From NCBI GenBank assembly GCA_023229645.1, contig JALNYU010000024.1, positions 1 to 54,108 on the forward strand: a stretch of DNA of 54,108 nucleotides, given 5' to 3'. The stretch's first letter is position 1; each line of letters starts with the position of its first letter. Of the stretch, positions 24,796-36,100 are shown in pieces. The position numbers and the translations under genes are program-made. This stretch comes from Nevskia sp. (lineage in GTDB: Bacteria > Pseudomonadota > Gammaproteobacteria > Nevskiales > Nevskiaceae). The notes below the pieces were generated by a model. It did no database searches. It was not told the origin of the DNA and saw nothing but the letters and a program-made list of their open reading frames with translations.

Positions 24796-26046
24796 ATGAA
24801 TACTCACGCCGCTATCGACTTCGGAACCTCCAACTCGGCCGTTTGCATCGGTTCCGGAGCGCAGCACCGCTTGATTGCCCTCGAAGACGGGCGTACGACG
24901 CTGCCAACGGCGGTGTTCTTCAATGCCGACGAAAACTCAATTGCATTCGGCCGCCAAGCCATTGCCGAATATCAAGCGGGGTATGGCGGGCGCCTGATGC
25001 GCTCCCTAAAAAGCCTGTTAGGCAGCGAGTTGCTAAATGAGACAACGCTCATCAACGGCAAAGCCGTGGCGTACCAGAGCATCATCGCCAGCTTTCTTAC
25101 GCATCTCAAAACCACCGCAGAGTTGCAAACCGACCAACCGTTAAGCCGCGTTGTTCTTGGCCGCCCGGTTTATTTCGTCGATGGCAATCCAGAACGCGAT
25201 GCCTTGGCACAGGACACGCTGGAGCGCATCGCGCGCGACGTGGGTTTCGAAGACATTCGCTTTCAATACGAGCCGATCGCTGCCGCGCTGGACTACGAAT
25301 CGCAGTTGACGCGCGAAGCGCTGGTTCTGGTTGTCGACATCGGCGGCGGTACGTCAGATTTCTCGCTGATCCGGCTCGGGCCGGCGCGCGCCAGCAAACT
25401 CGACCGCAGCGCCGACGTGCTGGCTAACGGTGGCGTCCACATCGCCGGCACCGACTTTGATCGCCAGCTCAGCCTAGCCTCGGTCATGCCCAGCCTAGGG
25501 CTCGGCACTGCAGGCATTGGCGGCAAGCCGATCCCGGCCTATATTTATTTCGAGCTTGCGACTTGGCACAAGATCAATTTCCTGTATGCGCCGCGGGCGC
25601 TGGCCGAAGCCGAAACGCTGCAGCCGTTTTATCTCGACCGCGCCTTGCACCGCCGGCTGATGAAAGTGCTGCGCAATCGTGAAGGGCACCGCATCGCCGG
25701 TCTCGTCGAGGCGGCGAAAGTAGCGGTTTCGGAAAATGGCACGACGACGCTGGACCTCAGCTTTGTCGAAGACACGCTCACAGTCGCCGTCGATACCGCC
25801 AAGCTCGATCTCGCGGTGCAAGCCAGCGTCGAAAAAATTACCGCGACCGCGCTTGCTACCGTGCAAGACGCTGGGCTCACAGCTGCCGATATCGATGCCG
25901 TTTACTTCACCGGCGGCTCAACCCAGCTGCGCGCGCTGCGGCACGCCATTGGCGCGGCGTTCTCGAACAGCGAAGCGATCGCAGGTGACGCCTTTGCTAG
26001 CGTTGCGCGCGGGCTCGGCGTTTACGCAACCCGAGCATTTGCTTAG
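24796..26046 (+). CDS. Hsp70-like ATPase of the YegD type
   Basis: The 416-residue protein has the Hsp70/actin ATPase motifs: AIDFGTSNSAVCI (phosphate 1), VLVVDIGGGTSDFSLI (phosphate 2) and AVYFTGGSTQLRAL (adenosine). It ends soon after the nucleotide-binding domain, so it lacks the substrate-binding beta domain and lid of DnaK; this is the shape of E. coli YegD and its relatives, whose clients are unknown. I start it at ATG 24796, since the 24 extra upstream codons do not look like family sequence. The ChrA-like gene follows after 18 bases and may be co-transcribed. Confidence 0.85.
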   Translation: MNTHAAIDFGTSNSAVCIGSGAQHRLIALEDGRTTLPTAVFFNADENSIAFGRQAIAEYQAGYGGRLMRSLKSLLGSELLNETTLINGKAVAYQSIIASFLTHLKTTAELQTDQPLSRVVLGRPVYFVDGNPERDALAQDTLERIARDVGFEDIRFQYEPIAAALDYESQLTREALVLVVDIGGGTSDFSLIRLGPARASKLDRSADVLANGGVHIAGTDFDRQLSLASVMPSLGLGTAGIGGKPIPAYIYFELATWHKINFLYAPRALAEAETLQPFYLDRALHRRLMKVLRNREGHRIAGLVEAAKVAVSENGTTTLDLSFVEDTLTVAVDTAKLDLAVQASVEKITATALATVQDAGLTAADIDAVYFTGGSTQLRALRHAIGAAFSNSEAIAGDAFASVARGLGVYATRAFA

Positions 26047-26064
26047 GGTGTTGAGAGGCCTAGC

Positions 26065-27426
26065 ATGGCGCAAGATCTCGAAGGCAAAAACAGCCGGCTC
26101 GCCGAGCCGCCGTCGTTTCGCGACGCGTTCTGGGTCTGGCTCAAGATCGGCTTTCTGAGCTTTGGCGGCCCCGCCGGGCAGATCGCGCTGATGCACAAAA
26201 TGTTGGTTGAAGAACGGCACTGGATCAGCGAAACCCGATTTTTGCATGCGTTGAACTACTGCATGTTGCTACCGGGGCCTGAAGCACAGCAGCTCGCGGT
26301 TTATGTCGGCTGGCTGCTGCACAAAACCTGGGGTGGATTGGTCGCCGGCTTGCTGTTTATCCTGCCCGGTTTTGTGCTGATGACCGCCATCGCGGCACTC
26401 TACGTCAGCTTCGGTGAGCTGGCTTGGATGCAGGGTTTATTGTTCGGCATGCAGGCCGCGACCTTAGCCATTGTTATCGAGGCGGTACTCCGCGTCGGCC
26501 GCCGCGCGCTAAAAAACCGTGCGTTGTACGGCGTTGCCGGCGCCGCGTTCATCGCCATCTTTGCGTTTAACGCGCCTTACCCGCTGATCGTATTAACCGC
26601 CGGCCTGCTCGGCCTGGCTGGCGCGAAATACCGCCCCGGTCTGTTTCAATCCGGGAAACTTGCAGCGGCCGACGACGCCAACGAGCCGATTCCCGCGCAC
26701 GCGCATCCGCGTCTGACGTGGCTGCTGCGGGTGCTGATCATCGGGCTTGCACTCTGGGGCGTGCCGGTCTTGCTGCTCTGGCTTTATGCCGGCCCGGCTA
26801 ACGTCTACACCCAAGAAGCGACTTTCTTCAGCAAGATGGCGGTCGTTACATTCGGCGGCGCCTACGCGGTACTCGCGTACATGACGCAGCAAGCGGTGGA
26901 TCACTACGGCTGGCTCGCACCGCGCGAGATGGTGCAGGGCTTGGCGTTGGCCGAAACCACGCCGGGGCCGTTGATTCTGGTTTTGGTCTACGTCGGCTTT
27001 CTGGGCGCCTACCGCGCGCCCGGCGGGCTAGACCCGGTGCTCGCCGGCGTGCTCGGTGCGGCGATTTCAACCTGGGTAACATTCGTGCCGTGCTTTCTGT
27101 GGATCTTCCTCGGCGCGCCGTATATCGAGCGCCTGCGCGGAAACCGCTGGTTATCCGCAGCGCTTACGGCGATCACAGCAGCCGTCGTCGGCGTGATTCT
27201 GAATCTCTCGGTCTGGTTTGCGTTGCACGTCATCTTCAAAGACGTGCCGCAATGGCAGGGCTACGGCGTTTCGCTGCCGCTGCCCAATCTCGCCAGCCTT
27301 GATGCCGCTGCTTTAGCGCTCGGTGCCGGCGCGATGCTGGCAATGCTGCGCTTCCACCTCAGCCTGCTTAAAACGCTGCTCGGTTGCGCGTTGATCGGCC
27401 TCGCGCTGCACACGCTACGCGATTAG
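26065..27426 (+). CDS. chrA: Chromate transporter ChrA (long-chain type)
   Basis: The 453-residue membrane protein has the two homologous halves of the CHR family. The first begins FWVWLKIGFLSFGGPAGQIALMH and has LPGPEAQQLAVYVGW. The second has KMAVVTFGGAYAVLAYMTQQ and LAETTPGPLILVLVYVGFLGAYR. Long ChrA proteins export chromate from the cytoplasm, driven by the membrane potential. Other members of the family are uncharacterised, so the substrate is likely but not certain. No chrB or chromate reductase gene is adjacent. It sits 18 bases behind the Hsp70-like gene. Confidence 0.88.
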   Translation: MAQDLEGKNSRLAEPPSFRDAFWVWLKIGFLSFGGPAGQIALMHKMLVEERHWISETRFLHALNYCMLLPGPEAQQLAVYVGWLLHKTWGGLVAGLLFILPGFVLMTAIAALYVSFGELAWMQGLLFGMQAATLAIVIEAVLRVGRRALKNRALYGVAGAAFIAIFAFNAPYPLIVLTAGLLGLAGAKYRPGLFQSGKLAAADDANEPIPAHAHPRLTWLLRVLIIGLALWGVPVLLLWLYAGPANVYTQEATFFSKMAVVTFGGAYAVLAYMTQQAVDHYGWLAPREMVQGLALAETTPGPLILVLVYVGFLGAYRAPGGLDPVLAGVLGAAISTWVTFVPCFLWIFLGAPYIERLRGNRWLSAALTAITAAVVGVILNLSVWFALHVIFKDVPQWQGYGVSLPLPNLASLDAAALALGAGAMLAMLRFHLSLLKTLLGCALIGLALHTLRD

Positions 27427-27447
27427 CCCTGGGCGGCCGCGATGGCA

Positions 27448-29349
27448 TTACGCCGGCAGACCAAGTTCTCCACGATAACTACGAATCGCCGCGGTAAACA
27501 CCGCCCCGTATTGCGCCAGCTTGCGGCCGCCGACGCCAGAAATGGTCATGAACGCAGCTTCGTCGACCGGCTGCGACTCCGCCATCTGCCGCAGGCTGAC
27601 GTCGTTGAATACAACATAAGGCGGCACGCCCTGCTGGTCGGCGAGTTGCTTGCGTAACGCGCGCAAGCGCTCGAACAAGGCTTCAGCGCCGGTTGCCAGC
27701 GTCGGCGCTTCATCGCGACTGCGCGCGCTGCGGTTGGGCTTTGGTTGCGGCGCGAGCAAGACCTGCCGCTGCGCTTTCATCACCTCTAAACTGGCCACGT
27801 TCAGCCGCAACACCGGGTAAGCGTCTTCGGTTTCATCGACGATGCCCTGATGCAGCAGCGCGCGCACCAACTGCCGCCATTCGTCCTGGCTGCGTTGCTT
27901 GCCGATGCCGTAAACACTGAGCTGCTGGTGGCCGCGGTCGATGATTTTCTGTGTCTCGGCGCCGCGCAGCAGGTCGATCACGTACGCCGCGCCATAACGC
28001 TGCCCGCGCTGCGCCAAACGCGCAACCGCCGATAAAAACTGCCGCGCTTCCAACGTCCAATCTTCCACCGGCCGCGGGTTCTTGCAGTTGTCACAGGCGG
28101 CGCACGGCGCCCGATATTCCTCGCCGAAATAGCGCAACTGGATCACGCGCCGACATTCCAACGATTGCGCGTAGTCCAACACTTTCCTTAGTTGCTGCCG
28201 CGCCAGCCGTTGTTCGGCCGCCATCGGCTCGCCGCTGCTCGGGTCTATTTTTTGCGCGATCAAAAACTCGGCAGTGCGGATATCGCCGACGCCGAAGTAG
28301 AGCAAACAGTCGGCGGGTTCACCGTCGCGGCCGGCGCGGCCGGCTTCTTGGTAATAACCTTCCATCGTCTTCGGTAGGTCGTAATGGACCACCCAACGCA
28401 CGTCCGGTTTATTGATGCCCATGCCGAACGCGATTGTCGCGACAATCACTTGAACATCGTCGCGGATGAAGGCGTCTTGGTTGCTACGCCGTGTTTCGGC
28501 GTCCAGACCGGCGTGATACGGCAGCGCGCGGACGCCATCTGCGGCAAGCTTGCCGGCGAGTTCATCGACACGTTTGCGCGACAAGCAATAAACAATGCCG
28601 GAGCCGTTGTTGGCGCCGCTGCGGCCGCGCACGCGAGCCAGCAACTCGGCGTAACTCTTATCGGTTTTCGGCCGCACTTCGTAGTGCAGATTCGGACGAT
28701 TAAAGCTGGCGACGTGGCAGGCGGTTTCGCGCAATCCGAGTTGTGCAGCGATGTCGTCTCGAACCCGGCCGGTCGCGGTTGCGGTAAACGCGAATACCGG
28801 GATTTCTGGAAAATGCGCGCGCAAAATGTGCATCTGCCGATATTCGGGTCGAAAATCATGACCCCACTCCGAAACGCAGTGCGCTTCGTCGATCGTAAAC
28901 CCCGATATCCCCTGGGCTTCGCGCAGACGCGGCAGAAAACCCTGCAAAAACTCCGGCATTAGCAGCCGTTCCGGCGCCAAATAAAGCAGCTTGTACTCGC
29001 CGCGCAGCAGCGCTGCGCTGGTTTCACCGGCCTCGCGTGCGCTCAAACTGGAATTGAGGAACGAAGCGGAAATGCCGCTATCACGCAGCAGGCGAACTTG
29101 ATCCTGCATCAGCGCGATCAGCGGCGAGACGACGATCATCACCCCCGGCCGCAACAGCGCGGGCAGTTGAAAACACAGCGATTTTCCGCCGCCGGTCGGC
29201 ATGATCGCGAGCACGTCGCGACCGGCCAGCGCGTCTCGGACCACCGCTTCCTGACCCGGCCGGAAGCTGTCAAAACCAAACCAGGATTTCAGCGTGACGC
29301 GTACCGGATCCTCCGTCGCCACCGACGCTGCCGGCTTCGGCGCTAGCAC
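27448..29349 (-). CDS. recQ: ATP-dependent DNA helicase RecQ
   Basis: The 633-residue protein has all RecQ parts: LKSWFGFDSFRPGQEAVV, Walker A MPTGGGKSLCFQ, the DEAH box with the RecQ aromatic loop (TIDEAHCVSEWGHDFRPEY), helicase motif VI (YYQEAGRAGRDGEPA), the zinc-binding cysteines (CAACDNC) of the RQC domain and a C-terminal HRDC domain (about residues 545-633). RecQ unwinds DNA 3'-5' in recombination and fork repair. The length is slightly above the E. coli enzyme. It is convergent with chrA, with 21 bases between the stops, and divergent from the surface-protein locus. Confidence 0.95.
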   Translation of the reverse strand: MLAPKPAASVATEDPVRVTLKSWFGFDSFRPGQEAVVRDALAGRDVLAIMPTGGGKSLCFQLPALLRPGVMIVVSPLIALMQDQVRLLRDSGISASFLNSSLSAREAGETSAALLRGEYKLLYLAPERLLMPEFLQGFLPRLREAQGISGFTIDEAHCVSEWGHDFRPEYRQMHILRAHFPEIPVFAFTATATGRVRDDIAAQLGLRETACHVASFNRPNLHYEVRPKTDKSYAELLARVRGRSGANNGSGIVYCLSRKRVDELAGKLAADGVRALPYHAGLDAETRRSNQDAFIRDDVQVIVATIAFGMGINKPDVRWVVHYDLPKTMEGYYQEAGRAGRDGEPADCLLYFGVGDIRTAEFLIAQKIDPSSGEPMAAEQRLARQQLRKVLDYAQSLECRRVIQLRYFGEEYRAPCAACDNCKNPRPVEDWTLEARQFLSAVARLAQRGQRYGAAYVIDLLRGAETQKIIDRGHQQLSVYGIGKQRSQDEWRQLVRALLHQGIVDETEDAYPVLRLNVASLEVMKAQRQVLLAPQPKPNRSARSRDEAPTLATGAEALFERLRALRKQLADQQGVPPYVVFNDVSLRQMAESQPVDEAAFMTISGVGGRKLAQYGAVFTAAIRSYRGELGLPA

Positions 29350-29787
29350 TGATTATTGACTCTAATAAGAATTATCAAGCGCCGCTCAAACTGCCAATTG
29401 GGTAAGCAAAATTTCATGATTAGTAAAGAATTTTACAGGTTTTTGGATCGTCAAGCGGAGCCTGCAAATGTCAATAAATTGGCTGAGTAAGTGTTGTCTA
29501 CAGACGGCCACGCAAAATAATGAGAAATCTATAGCGCGCAAACAGTTGCTGCGTTAAAGTCCGCCGAAATCGGAAGCGACGCAATTTCGACGCGCCAATA
29601 TAATGACGTGTTGTTGTCATGCGTACGATGTTGTGCCTGCTGACCGCAGCATTGCAGCGGTCAGCCAGCACTAGCACCGCTAGCGTGCGCTGCGTTTGTT
29701 TCAGTGGAAAATTAATCGGGCGCGCGATTTTATCGCGACGCTCAATCGGGCCGGCACATGCTGGCAACGGCTTCAGGGAATGTTTTA
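29350..29787. other. Divergent promoter region between recQ and the DUF11 locus
   Basis: The 438 bases hold no gene I can support. The first 120 bases are AT-rich and should contain the recQ promoter. The promoter of the DUF11 block should lie upstream of 29780, but I did not find an unambiguous -35/-10 pair. Confidence 0.45.
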
Positions 29788-30291
29788 ATGAAAGGGTCTT
29801 GGCACTTCGCCGCCCAATTGGCGGTGACGACTGCGCTTTGCGTGGCCGCCGCAACCGCGCGGGCCGATGTCAGCAGCCGCCTTGAGGCGGTAAACGTTAC
29901 GGCCGACGCCAACGGCCAAGAGCACTATGCTGATGCGGCGGCGGTTAAGCCGGGCGATTTGATCGAATACCGGCTGATTTACGAAAACACCGGCACCGCT
30001 CGCGTATCGCAGTTCACGGTCAACGGCCCGATTCCGAAAGGCACGGTCTACGTCGTGGGTTCGGCGACGAGCGCGGTCAAACACAGCCTCAAATTCAGCT
30101 ATGACGGCGGCCAATCCTGGGCTGCAACGCCGCCGCTGCGCGCCGTGCGCGGCGCCGACGGCAAAGTTCGGGAAGTACCCGCGCCAACAGAAGAAATCAC
30201 CAATGTCGAATGGCTTGCGCAGGAGCCGCTGCCGGCAGGCGCGGCGCAAACCTATCGATATCGCGTTCGGGTGACCGCTGCACAGCCGTAA
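29788..30291 (+). CDS. Small exported DUF11-type protein
   Basis: The 167-residue protein starts at ATG 29788 behind AGGGAA. It has a signal peptide (FAAQLAVTTALCVAAATARA-DV) and one DUF11-like beta-sandwich: VKPGDLIEYRLIYENTGTARVSQFTVNGPIPKGTVYV. DUF11 domains are Ig-like modules found in large bacterial surface proteins. A single-domain version at the head of a locus of giant DUF11 proteins could be a subunit or a cap in the same assembly. The next gene starts 120 bases downstream in the same direction. Confidence 0.72.
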   Translation: MKGSWHFAAQLAVTTALCVAAATARADVSSRLEAVNVTADANGQEHYADAAAVKPGDLIEYRLIYENTGTARVSQFTVNGPIPKGTVYVVGSATSAVKHSLKFSYDGGQSWAATPPLRAVRGADGKVREVPAPTEEITNVEWLAQEPLPAGAAQTYRYRVRVTAAQP

Positions 30292-30411
30292 AAGGACAAC
30301 AAGATAGGGACGTGTAAGCCGAGCCGCATCAAACCATTTTCGGCGGCTCAAATCGGTGTCAGCGCATTGCAATTGCGCGCCGCCGTATCGAATTAGGGAT
30401 AGGGATTAGCA

Positions 30412-33039
30412 ATGCGGATTTTGGGTATCGATGCCACCCCACGTGGCGTTCGCAGCGGGTTATTGACTATCGGCGTGTTGTTGGTTGGCTTCGGCGCCGT
30501 AGCCTGGGCCGCCCCGCGTGCCGGCTCGGTGATCGGCAATCAAGCGACCGCGAGTTTTGTCGACGGCACCGGCGTGACGCGAACAACGACTTCGAATCTG
30601 GTCGAAACCTTGGTCGCCCAAGTGGCCGGGGTCGACATCGAAGCCAATCAAACCAAGACCTCGGCGCCCGGTGCAACGGCGTATTTCCCGCATACGATCA
30701 CCAATACCGGTAACGGCGATGATCGCTATAACCTGAGCACGACGAACAACGCCGGCAGCTTCGATTTCAGCACCATCTTGATCTACGCCGACGCCAATGC
30801 CGACGGCATTCCGGACAATTTCACGCCCATTACCGTCACGCCTAACTTGGCGCCGGGCCAGACCTACAACATCGTCGTCGCCGTTGTCGTCCCCGGCACC
30901 GCAACGGCCGGCCAAAGCGACAACCTCACGATCACCTCGACCAGCCAATTCACCGGCACGGTAACCGATGCCAACACCGACATCGTCAACATCACCAATA
31001 ACGCCGTCATCGCGATCACCAAAGCCGAAGATTTGACCAGCGGCCCGCCGGGCACAACGCCGGTGACGATCACACTGACCTACACCAACACCGGCAATAG
31101 CGTTGCGACCAGTGTCGCGATCACCGACGCGCTGCCGGCTGGCATGCGCTACATCGCCAATTCCGGCCGCTGGAGCGTGACCACGCCGACGGCGTTGACC
31201 GACGCTTCGGACGGCAACGAATCCGGCATTAATTACGTCTCAGTTGGCAACACCATCACCGCGACCGTCGCCAGCGTCGGACCCGGCGTGTCCGGTTTCG
31301 TCCGCTTCCAGGCCGGCGTCGATGCCAACGCAGCGGCCGGCCTGCTGCCGAATACCGCGACGTTTAGCTATCTCGATGGCGGCGGCAACACCGTTAACAA
31401 CAACACCAATACCGTGAACTTCCAAGTCACGCCGAACGTCGCCGTGGTGTTACGTGATAACGGTTCGACGACGGATAACGATGGCGCGAATAACGACATC
31501 GTCCAACAAGGCCCGGCTACGCAAGGCGCGGTGCTGCGTTTCGACAACCGCTTGACCAACGCTGGCAACGCCACCGATACGTTCAACGTCATCTACGCCA
31601 ACGTCAGTTTCCCCGCCGGCACCAGCTTCCAGTTGCTACAGGCCGATGGCGTAACGCCGCTGACCGATACCAATCGCGATGGCATTCCGGATACCGGGCC
31701 GCTCGCCGCCGGTGCCACGACCAGCGTCTTCCTGCGCGTGGTACTGCCGTCCGGCGCGACGGGTGTCGGCCCGTATGACGTCACCAAGACCGCAACATCG
31801 ACAACGAATCCGGCGGTTTCCGATTCAACCATCGACCGCCTGACGGCGATCACCAATAGCACCGTCGATCTAACCAACAACAGCGCCGGACCGGCTGCGC
31901 CGGGCGCTGGGGTCGGCCCCGAGGCGGCGCCGGTGACCACGGTTACCGTGCAGCCGGGTGCGACGGCGACGTTCACGCTGTTCGTCAACAACACCAGCAG
32001 CGTGCCGGATAGCTACAACCTCAGCGCCAGTACCGATAGCACGTTCGCAGCGCTGAGCTTGCCAACCGGCTGGACGGTGACGTTCCGCAACGCCGCGAAC
32101 GGCGTTATCACCAACACCGGTTCGATTGCCGCGGGCGGCAATCTGCAAGTCACCGCGCAAGTCACCGTACCGGCGGCCAGCGCGCCGGTTGCGGCGCCGG
32201 GCCAGAGCATTTACTTCCGCGCGGTATCGCCGGCCAGCGGCGCGCTGGACGTTAAGAACGATGCCGTGATCGTGGCGCAGCTACGCGATCTCGCCGTCAC
32301 GCCGAACAACGCCGGCCAGGGCTTCCCCGGCGGCGCAGTGCAGTATTCGCATACGCTGACGATCAACAGCAATGTCGCCGAAACCACCGCGGTGTTGACC
32401 AGCAGCAACGCACAGCCGGGTTGGACCTCGGTCATTTACTACGATGCCAACGGCAACGGCCAGATCGACGCGACCGACCCTGTGGTCAGCAATCTTTCCG
32501 ATATCGATGCACTCGTGCCAGGGACCGGCTTGGCGCCGGGCAGCAGCTACCCGCTGCTGGTCCGCGTGTTTGTGCCCTCCGGCGCGAACCCCGGTGTCAG
32601 CAACACGACGACGATCACCGTCGGCACGCTCACCGGTGAAGTTAACGTCTCGAATAACGTTGCGACTGACGTCACCACCGTCGTTACCGGCGACGTTCGC
32701 TTGCAGAAAACGCAGGCGCTGGATCTCACCTGCGATGGCACCCCGGACACCGCATTCGGCACTGTACCGCTGGCGAACGCGATTCCAGGCGCCTGCTTGG
32801 TGTATCGCGTAGTTGCGACCAATGACGGCACGTCCGCCGTCACCAGCCTCGTGATCTCGGACGCCACGCCGCCGCTGACCACCTACAACAGCTGCGGCGG
32901 GTTATGCGCCGCCACGGGCAGCAGCGGCGTGGTGACGGCGCCAGCCAACGGCAGCAGCGGCACCGTGGTGAATACCGTCGGCACGCTGGCGCCTAATGCG
33001 ACGGCGACGCTGACGTTCACGGTTCGGATCAACCCCTAA
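30412..33039 (+). CDS. Large exported DUF11-repeat protein (875 aa)
   Basis: A signal peptide ends near residue 34 (LLTIGVLLVGFGAVAWA-AP). After it come repeated Ig-like beta modules. These include ATAYFPHTITNTGNGDDRYNLS, a canonical DUF11 unit ITKAEDLTSGPPGTTPVTIT with VAITDALPAGMRYIANSG, NTSSVPDSYNLSASTD, and a C-terminal DUF11 unit that begins VRLQKTQALDLTCDG and ends TATLTFTVRINP. Asp-rich loops such as YADANADGIPDNF and YYDANGNGQIDATDP look like calcium-binding turns. It has no membrane anchor or sorting signal, so it is probably free or attached to the surface by the barrel protein encoded next, 63 bases downstream. Function unknown; adhesin or fibre subunit is the plausible class. Confidence 0.75.
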   Translation: MRILGIDATPRGVRSGLLTIGVLLVGFGAVAWAAPRAGSVIGNQATASFVDGTGVTRTTTSNLVETLVAQVAGVDIEANQTKTSAPGATAYFPHTITNTGNGDDRYNLSTTNNAGSFDFSTILIYADANADGIPDNFTPITVTPNLAPGQTYNIVVAVVVPGTATAGQSDNLTITSTSQFTGTVTDANTDIVNITNNAVIAITKAEDLTSGPPGTTPVTITLTYTNTGNSVATSVAITDALPAGMRYIANSGRWSVTTPTALTDASDGNESGINYVSVGNTITATVASVGPGVSGFVRFQAGVDANAAAGLLPNTATFSYLDGGGNTVNNNTNTVNFQVTPNVAVVLRDNGSTTDNDGANNDIVQQGPATQGAVLRFDNRLTNAGNATDTFNVIYANVSFPAGTSFQLLQADGVTPLTDTNRDGIPDTGPLAAGATTSVFLRVVLPSGATGVGPYDVTKTATSTTNPAVSDSTIDRLTAITNSTVDLTNNSAGPAAPGAGVGPEAAPVTTVTVQPGATATFTLFVNNTSSVPDSYNLSASTDSTFAALSLPTGWTVTFRNAANGVITNTGSIAAGGNLQVTAQVTVPAASAPVAAPGQSIYFRAVSPASGALDVKNDAVIVAQLRDLAVTPNNAGQGFPGGAVQYSHTLTINSNVAETTAVLTSSNAQPGWTSVIYYDANGNGQIDATDPVVSNLSDIDALVPGTGLAPGSSYPLLVRVFVPSGANPGVSNTTTITVGTLTGEVNVSNNVATDVTTVVTGDVRLQKTQALDLTCDGTPDTAFGTVPLANAIPGACLVYRVVATNDGTSAVTSLVISDATPPLTTYNSCGGLCAATGSSGVVTAPANGSSGTVVNTVGTLAPNATATLTFTVRINP

Positions 33040-33102
33040 GGCCGGTGGAAGGGCGTAACTGCCCTTCCCCGCCCGATCGGCGCTGACCTCACTGCTCGCT
33101 CG

Positions 33103-36100
33103 ATGACCACGACGCAACCTTTGCCGCACTTATCGCGCCTACGCTGGCGCGGGAGCTGGCTGCGCGCCGCTGCGCTGCTCGGGCTCGGCTTGGGCCTGCT
33201 CGGCGCAGCGCAGGCGGCAACCCCGGCTGGCGCGATCATCAGCAACACGGCGACGGCGACGTACCACGACGAACGTGTTGGCGCCGACGAAACCATCACC
33301 TCGAATACCGTCACCGTTACCGTCGCACCGGTCGAAGGGATTGCGCTGGTGCCAGATCTCAGCGTTTTCGTCGCACCCGGTGACCAAGCCGCGTTTGCGC
33401 ATACGCTGAGCAATACCGGCAATGTCGCCGAAGTGATTGCGCTGAACTTCCAGCCGACCGCCGACGACGATTTCGATCTCGGTGCGCTGCGCTTGTTCGT
33501 CGATAGCAACAACAATGGCCGCATCGATGCTGGCGAACGCGAACTCGCCAACGGCGAAACGCTGAGCCTGACGGTCGGGCAAAGTGTGGCGCTGGTGCTG
33601 GTCGGCAGCGCGCCAGCGGTCGTTGCTAACGACATCCGCGCGGTGCAAACGCTGAGCGCCAGCACCATCGGTGGTGCCCGCGCCGCGATCACCGATACCG
33701 CGATTACGCGCGTCAACGGCGCATTGCAGCTCAGCAAGCGCATCGACAACCCGCTGGCGCAAGCCGGCGACACCGTGCGCTACACGCTGACGGCGACCAA
33801 TACCGGCGGCACCCCGGTACCGCCGACCACCGTGACGGTCGATGGCACACTGCGACCGTTGGTGCTGATTCGCGACACAATCCCGGCCAACACCGTATTT
33901 GCTGGCGTGGCGCAAACCGCGGGTGGTACGGCGCTCTACCACGTGTTCGGCCAAGCGCTGCAGATTTACAGCACCGTCGCGCCCAGCGATTTCGGCCAAG
34001 TCGACGCGATCGCCTTCGGCTACCCCGGCGTTGCCGCCGGCGCCCAGTTGGAACCGGCGTTCTCAGTAAAAATCAGCGACATCGCTGGCGGCCGCATCAC
34101 GAACATCGCCGAAGCGTACGCAAGCGACCCCACCGGCACTGAAATCGTACGGCCGTCGAATCCGGTTTCAATCGACTTGCCGCTGCCGCCGGGCGAGATC
34201 AATTACTACAACAACGACAATCTCGGCACCGTCATCGGCGCCACCCGTGCCGGCGCGCCGCTGTTCATCGGCGCGTTTGCGGCGGTCTGCAACACGAACC
34301 CGGGTGTCGCTGAAAGCTATCCAATCACGTTAAGCACGCAGCTGTCCGGCGATACCGAGACTGGCTTCCAGGCGACTGAAACTGCGCCGAATAGCGGCAT
34401 CTTTGTGCTAACCGGCGTGCCGACCCAGCTCTGGCCGCAGAACGCGCAAGTCAGCAACGATCGCATCGTGCAGGCCGGCGAGAACGATATCGTCACGGCG
34501 GCGCTGGTCTGCAACGGCAACAGGCTGAGCACGCGCATCGTCGTGGCGCCGTCCGGCATCGTTTACGACTCGCGCACGAACGTTCCGGTCGGCGGTGCCA
34601 CTGTCGAAATCTTCGCGGTCGGCGCCGGCCAGGGCTCGGTCTTGGCAACGGTGCACGACCTCAATGGCGATCTCTCGCCGAACCCAGTCGTCACCGGCCA
34701 GGACGGCCGTTACGAGTTCCCACAATTGGCGCCGGGAACGTATCGCATCGTCGTCACGCCACCGGGCGGCTATCGCTTTCCGTCCGAATTCCCGCCGGCA
34801 CAACAACCGCTCGGCCGGCGCATCGGCGACGGCTCCTACGGCCGAGATTTCACGCTCAGCGCCGGCAATGGCGCCGTCACGCTCGATCTCCCGCTCGATC
34901 CGCACGCGGCGGCCGGCAGCTTCGCGCTTGAGAAAACGGCGTCAGAGTCATCGATTGAACTCGGCGAAACGCTGCGCTACACGCTGCGGCTGCGCAATAA
35001 CAACGCGTTTGCGCTCAGCCAGGTCCGGGTGCAAGACGTGCTGCCGCGCGGCTTCCGCTATGTCAAAGGCAGCGTCCGCTACAACCGCGGCGCGGCAGCC
35101 GAACCCAGCGGCGCGCCGGGGCCGGCACTGACGTTTGTCGTCGGCAACGTGGCGCCGGCACAAGTTTTTGAGATCACTTACTTGGCAACGGCTGACGTCG
35201 GCGCTGCCGGCAAGAGCATCAACACCGCGCAGGCGTTCAGCGATCAGGCCGCGACCAATACCGCGACCGCCGCCGTCGATATCGACCCCGGCGTATTCCG
35301 CGACGAAGCGCTGATTCTCGGCAAAGTCTTCGTCGACTGCGACCGCAGCCGCCAGCAAGATCCGGAAGAACTCGGCATACCGGGTGTGCGTTTGTATTTG
35401 GATGACGGTACGTTTGCGATCACCGACGCCGAAGGCAAGTACAGTTTTTACGGCATCTCGCCGCGCAGTCACGTGTTGAAAGTGGACGCGCTGACGCTGC
35501 CGAAAGGCGCTGAGCTGGAAACCACGCAGAACCGCAACGGCGGCGACCCGCACAGCCTGTTCATCGATCTGAAAAAAGGCGAACTGCATCGGGCGGATTT
35601 CGCCGAAGGTTCGTGCTCCGCTGACATCGTCGAGCAGGTCAAACAGCGCCGCGCGAAGGGCGAAGTCTTCGGCGGCGAGATCAATAAGCGGCTGGATCTA
35701 CCGCTGAATCTCGACACGCTGCAGCTCGACGCGCGCGCCCAACCGGCGGCCGGCATCATCGACGAAAACGGCCGCGCCTCGGCGTACAGCCCGCTGCTCT
35801 ACGACAAACCGGCGAGCACGCTAGAACTTGGCCCGCGCGCGAACAGCCGCAACGCGCCGTCGCTGAGTCTGGAAAATCTGCTGCCGAAGTTGGACGACAA
35901 CCAATTCGCGTTCATGGATTTACATGACGGCGATACGCTGGCCACGCGCGATGTTTCGGTGCGGCTGGTCGGCCGCGTCGGCGCCGAGTTCAAGTTATTC
36001 GTCAACGGTGACGCAGTGCCGAACAGCCGCGTCGGCCAGAAAGCGATTCTGCAAGCGCGCGATCTGCAGGCTTGGGAATACATCTCCGTGCGGCTACAGC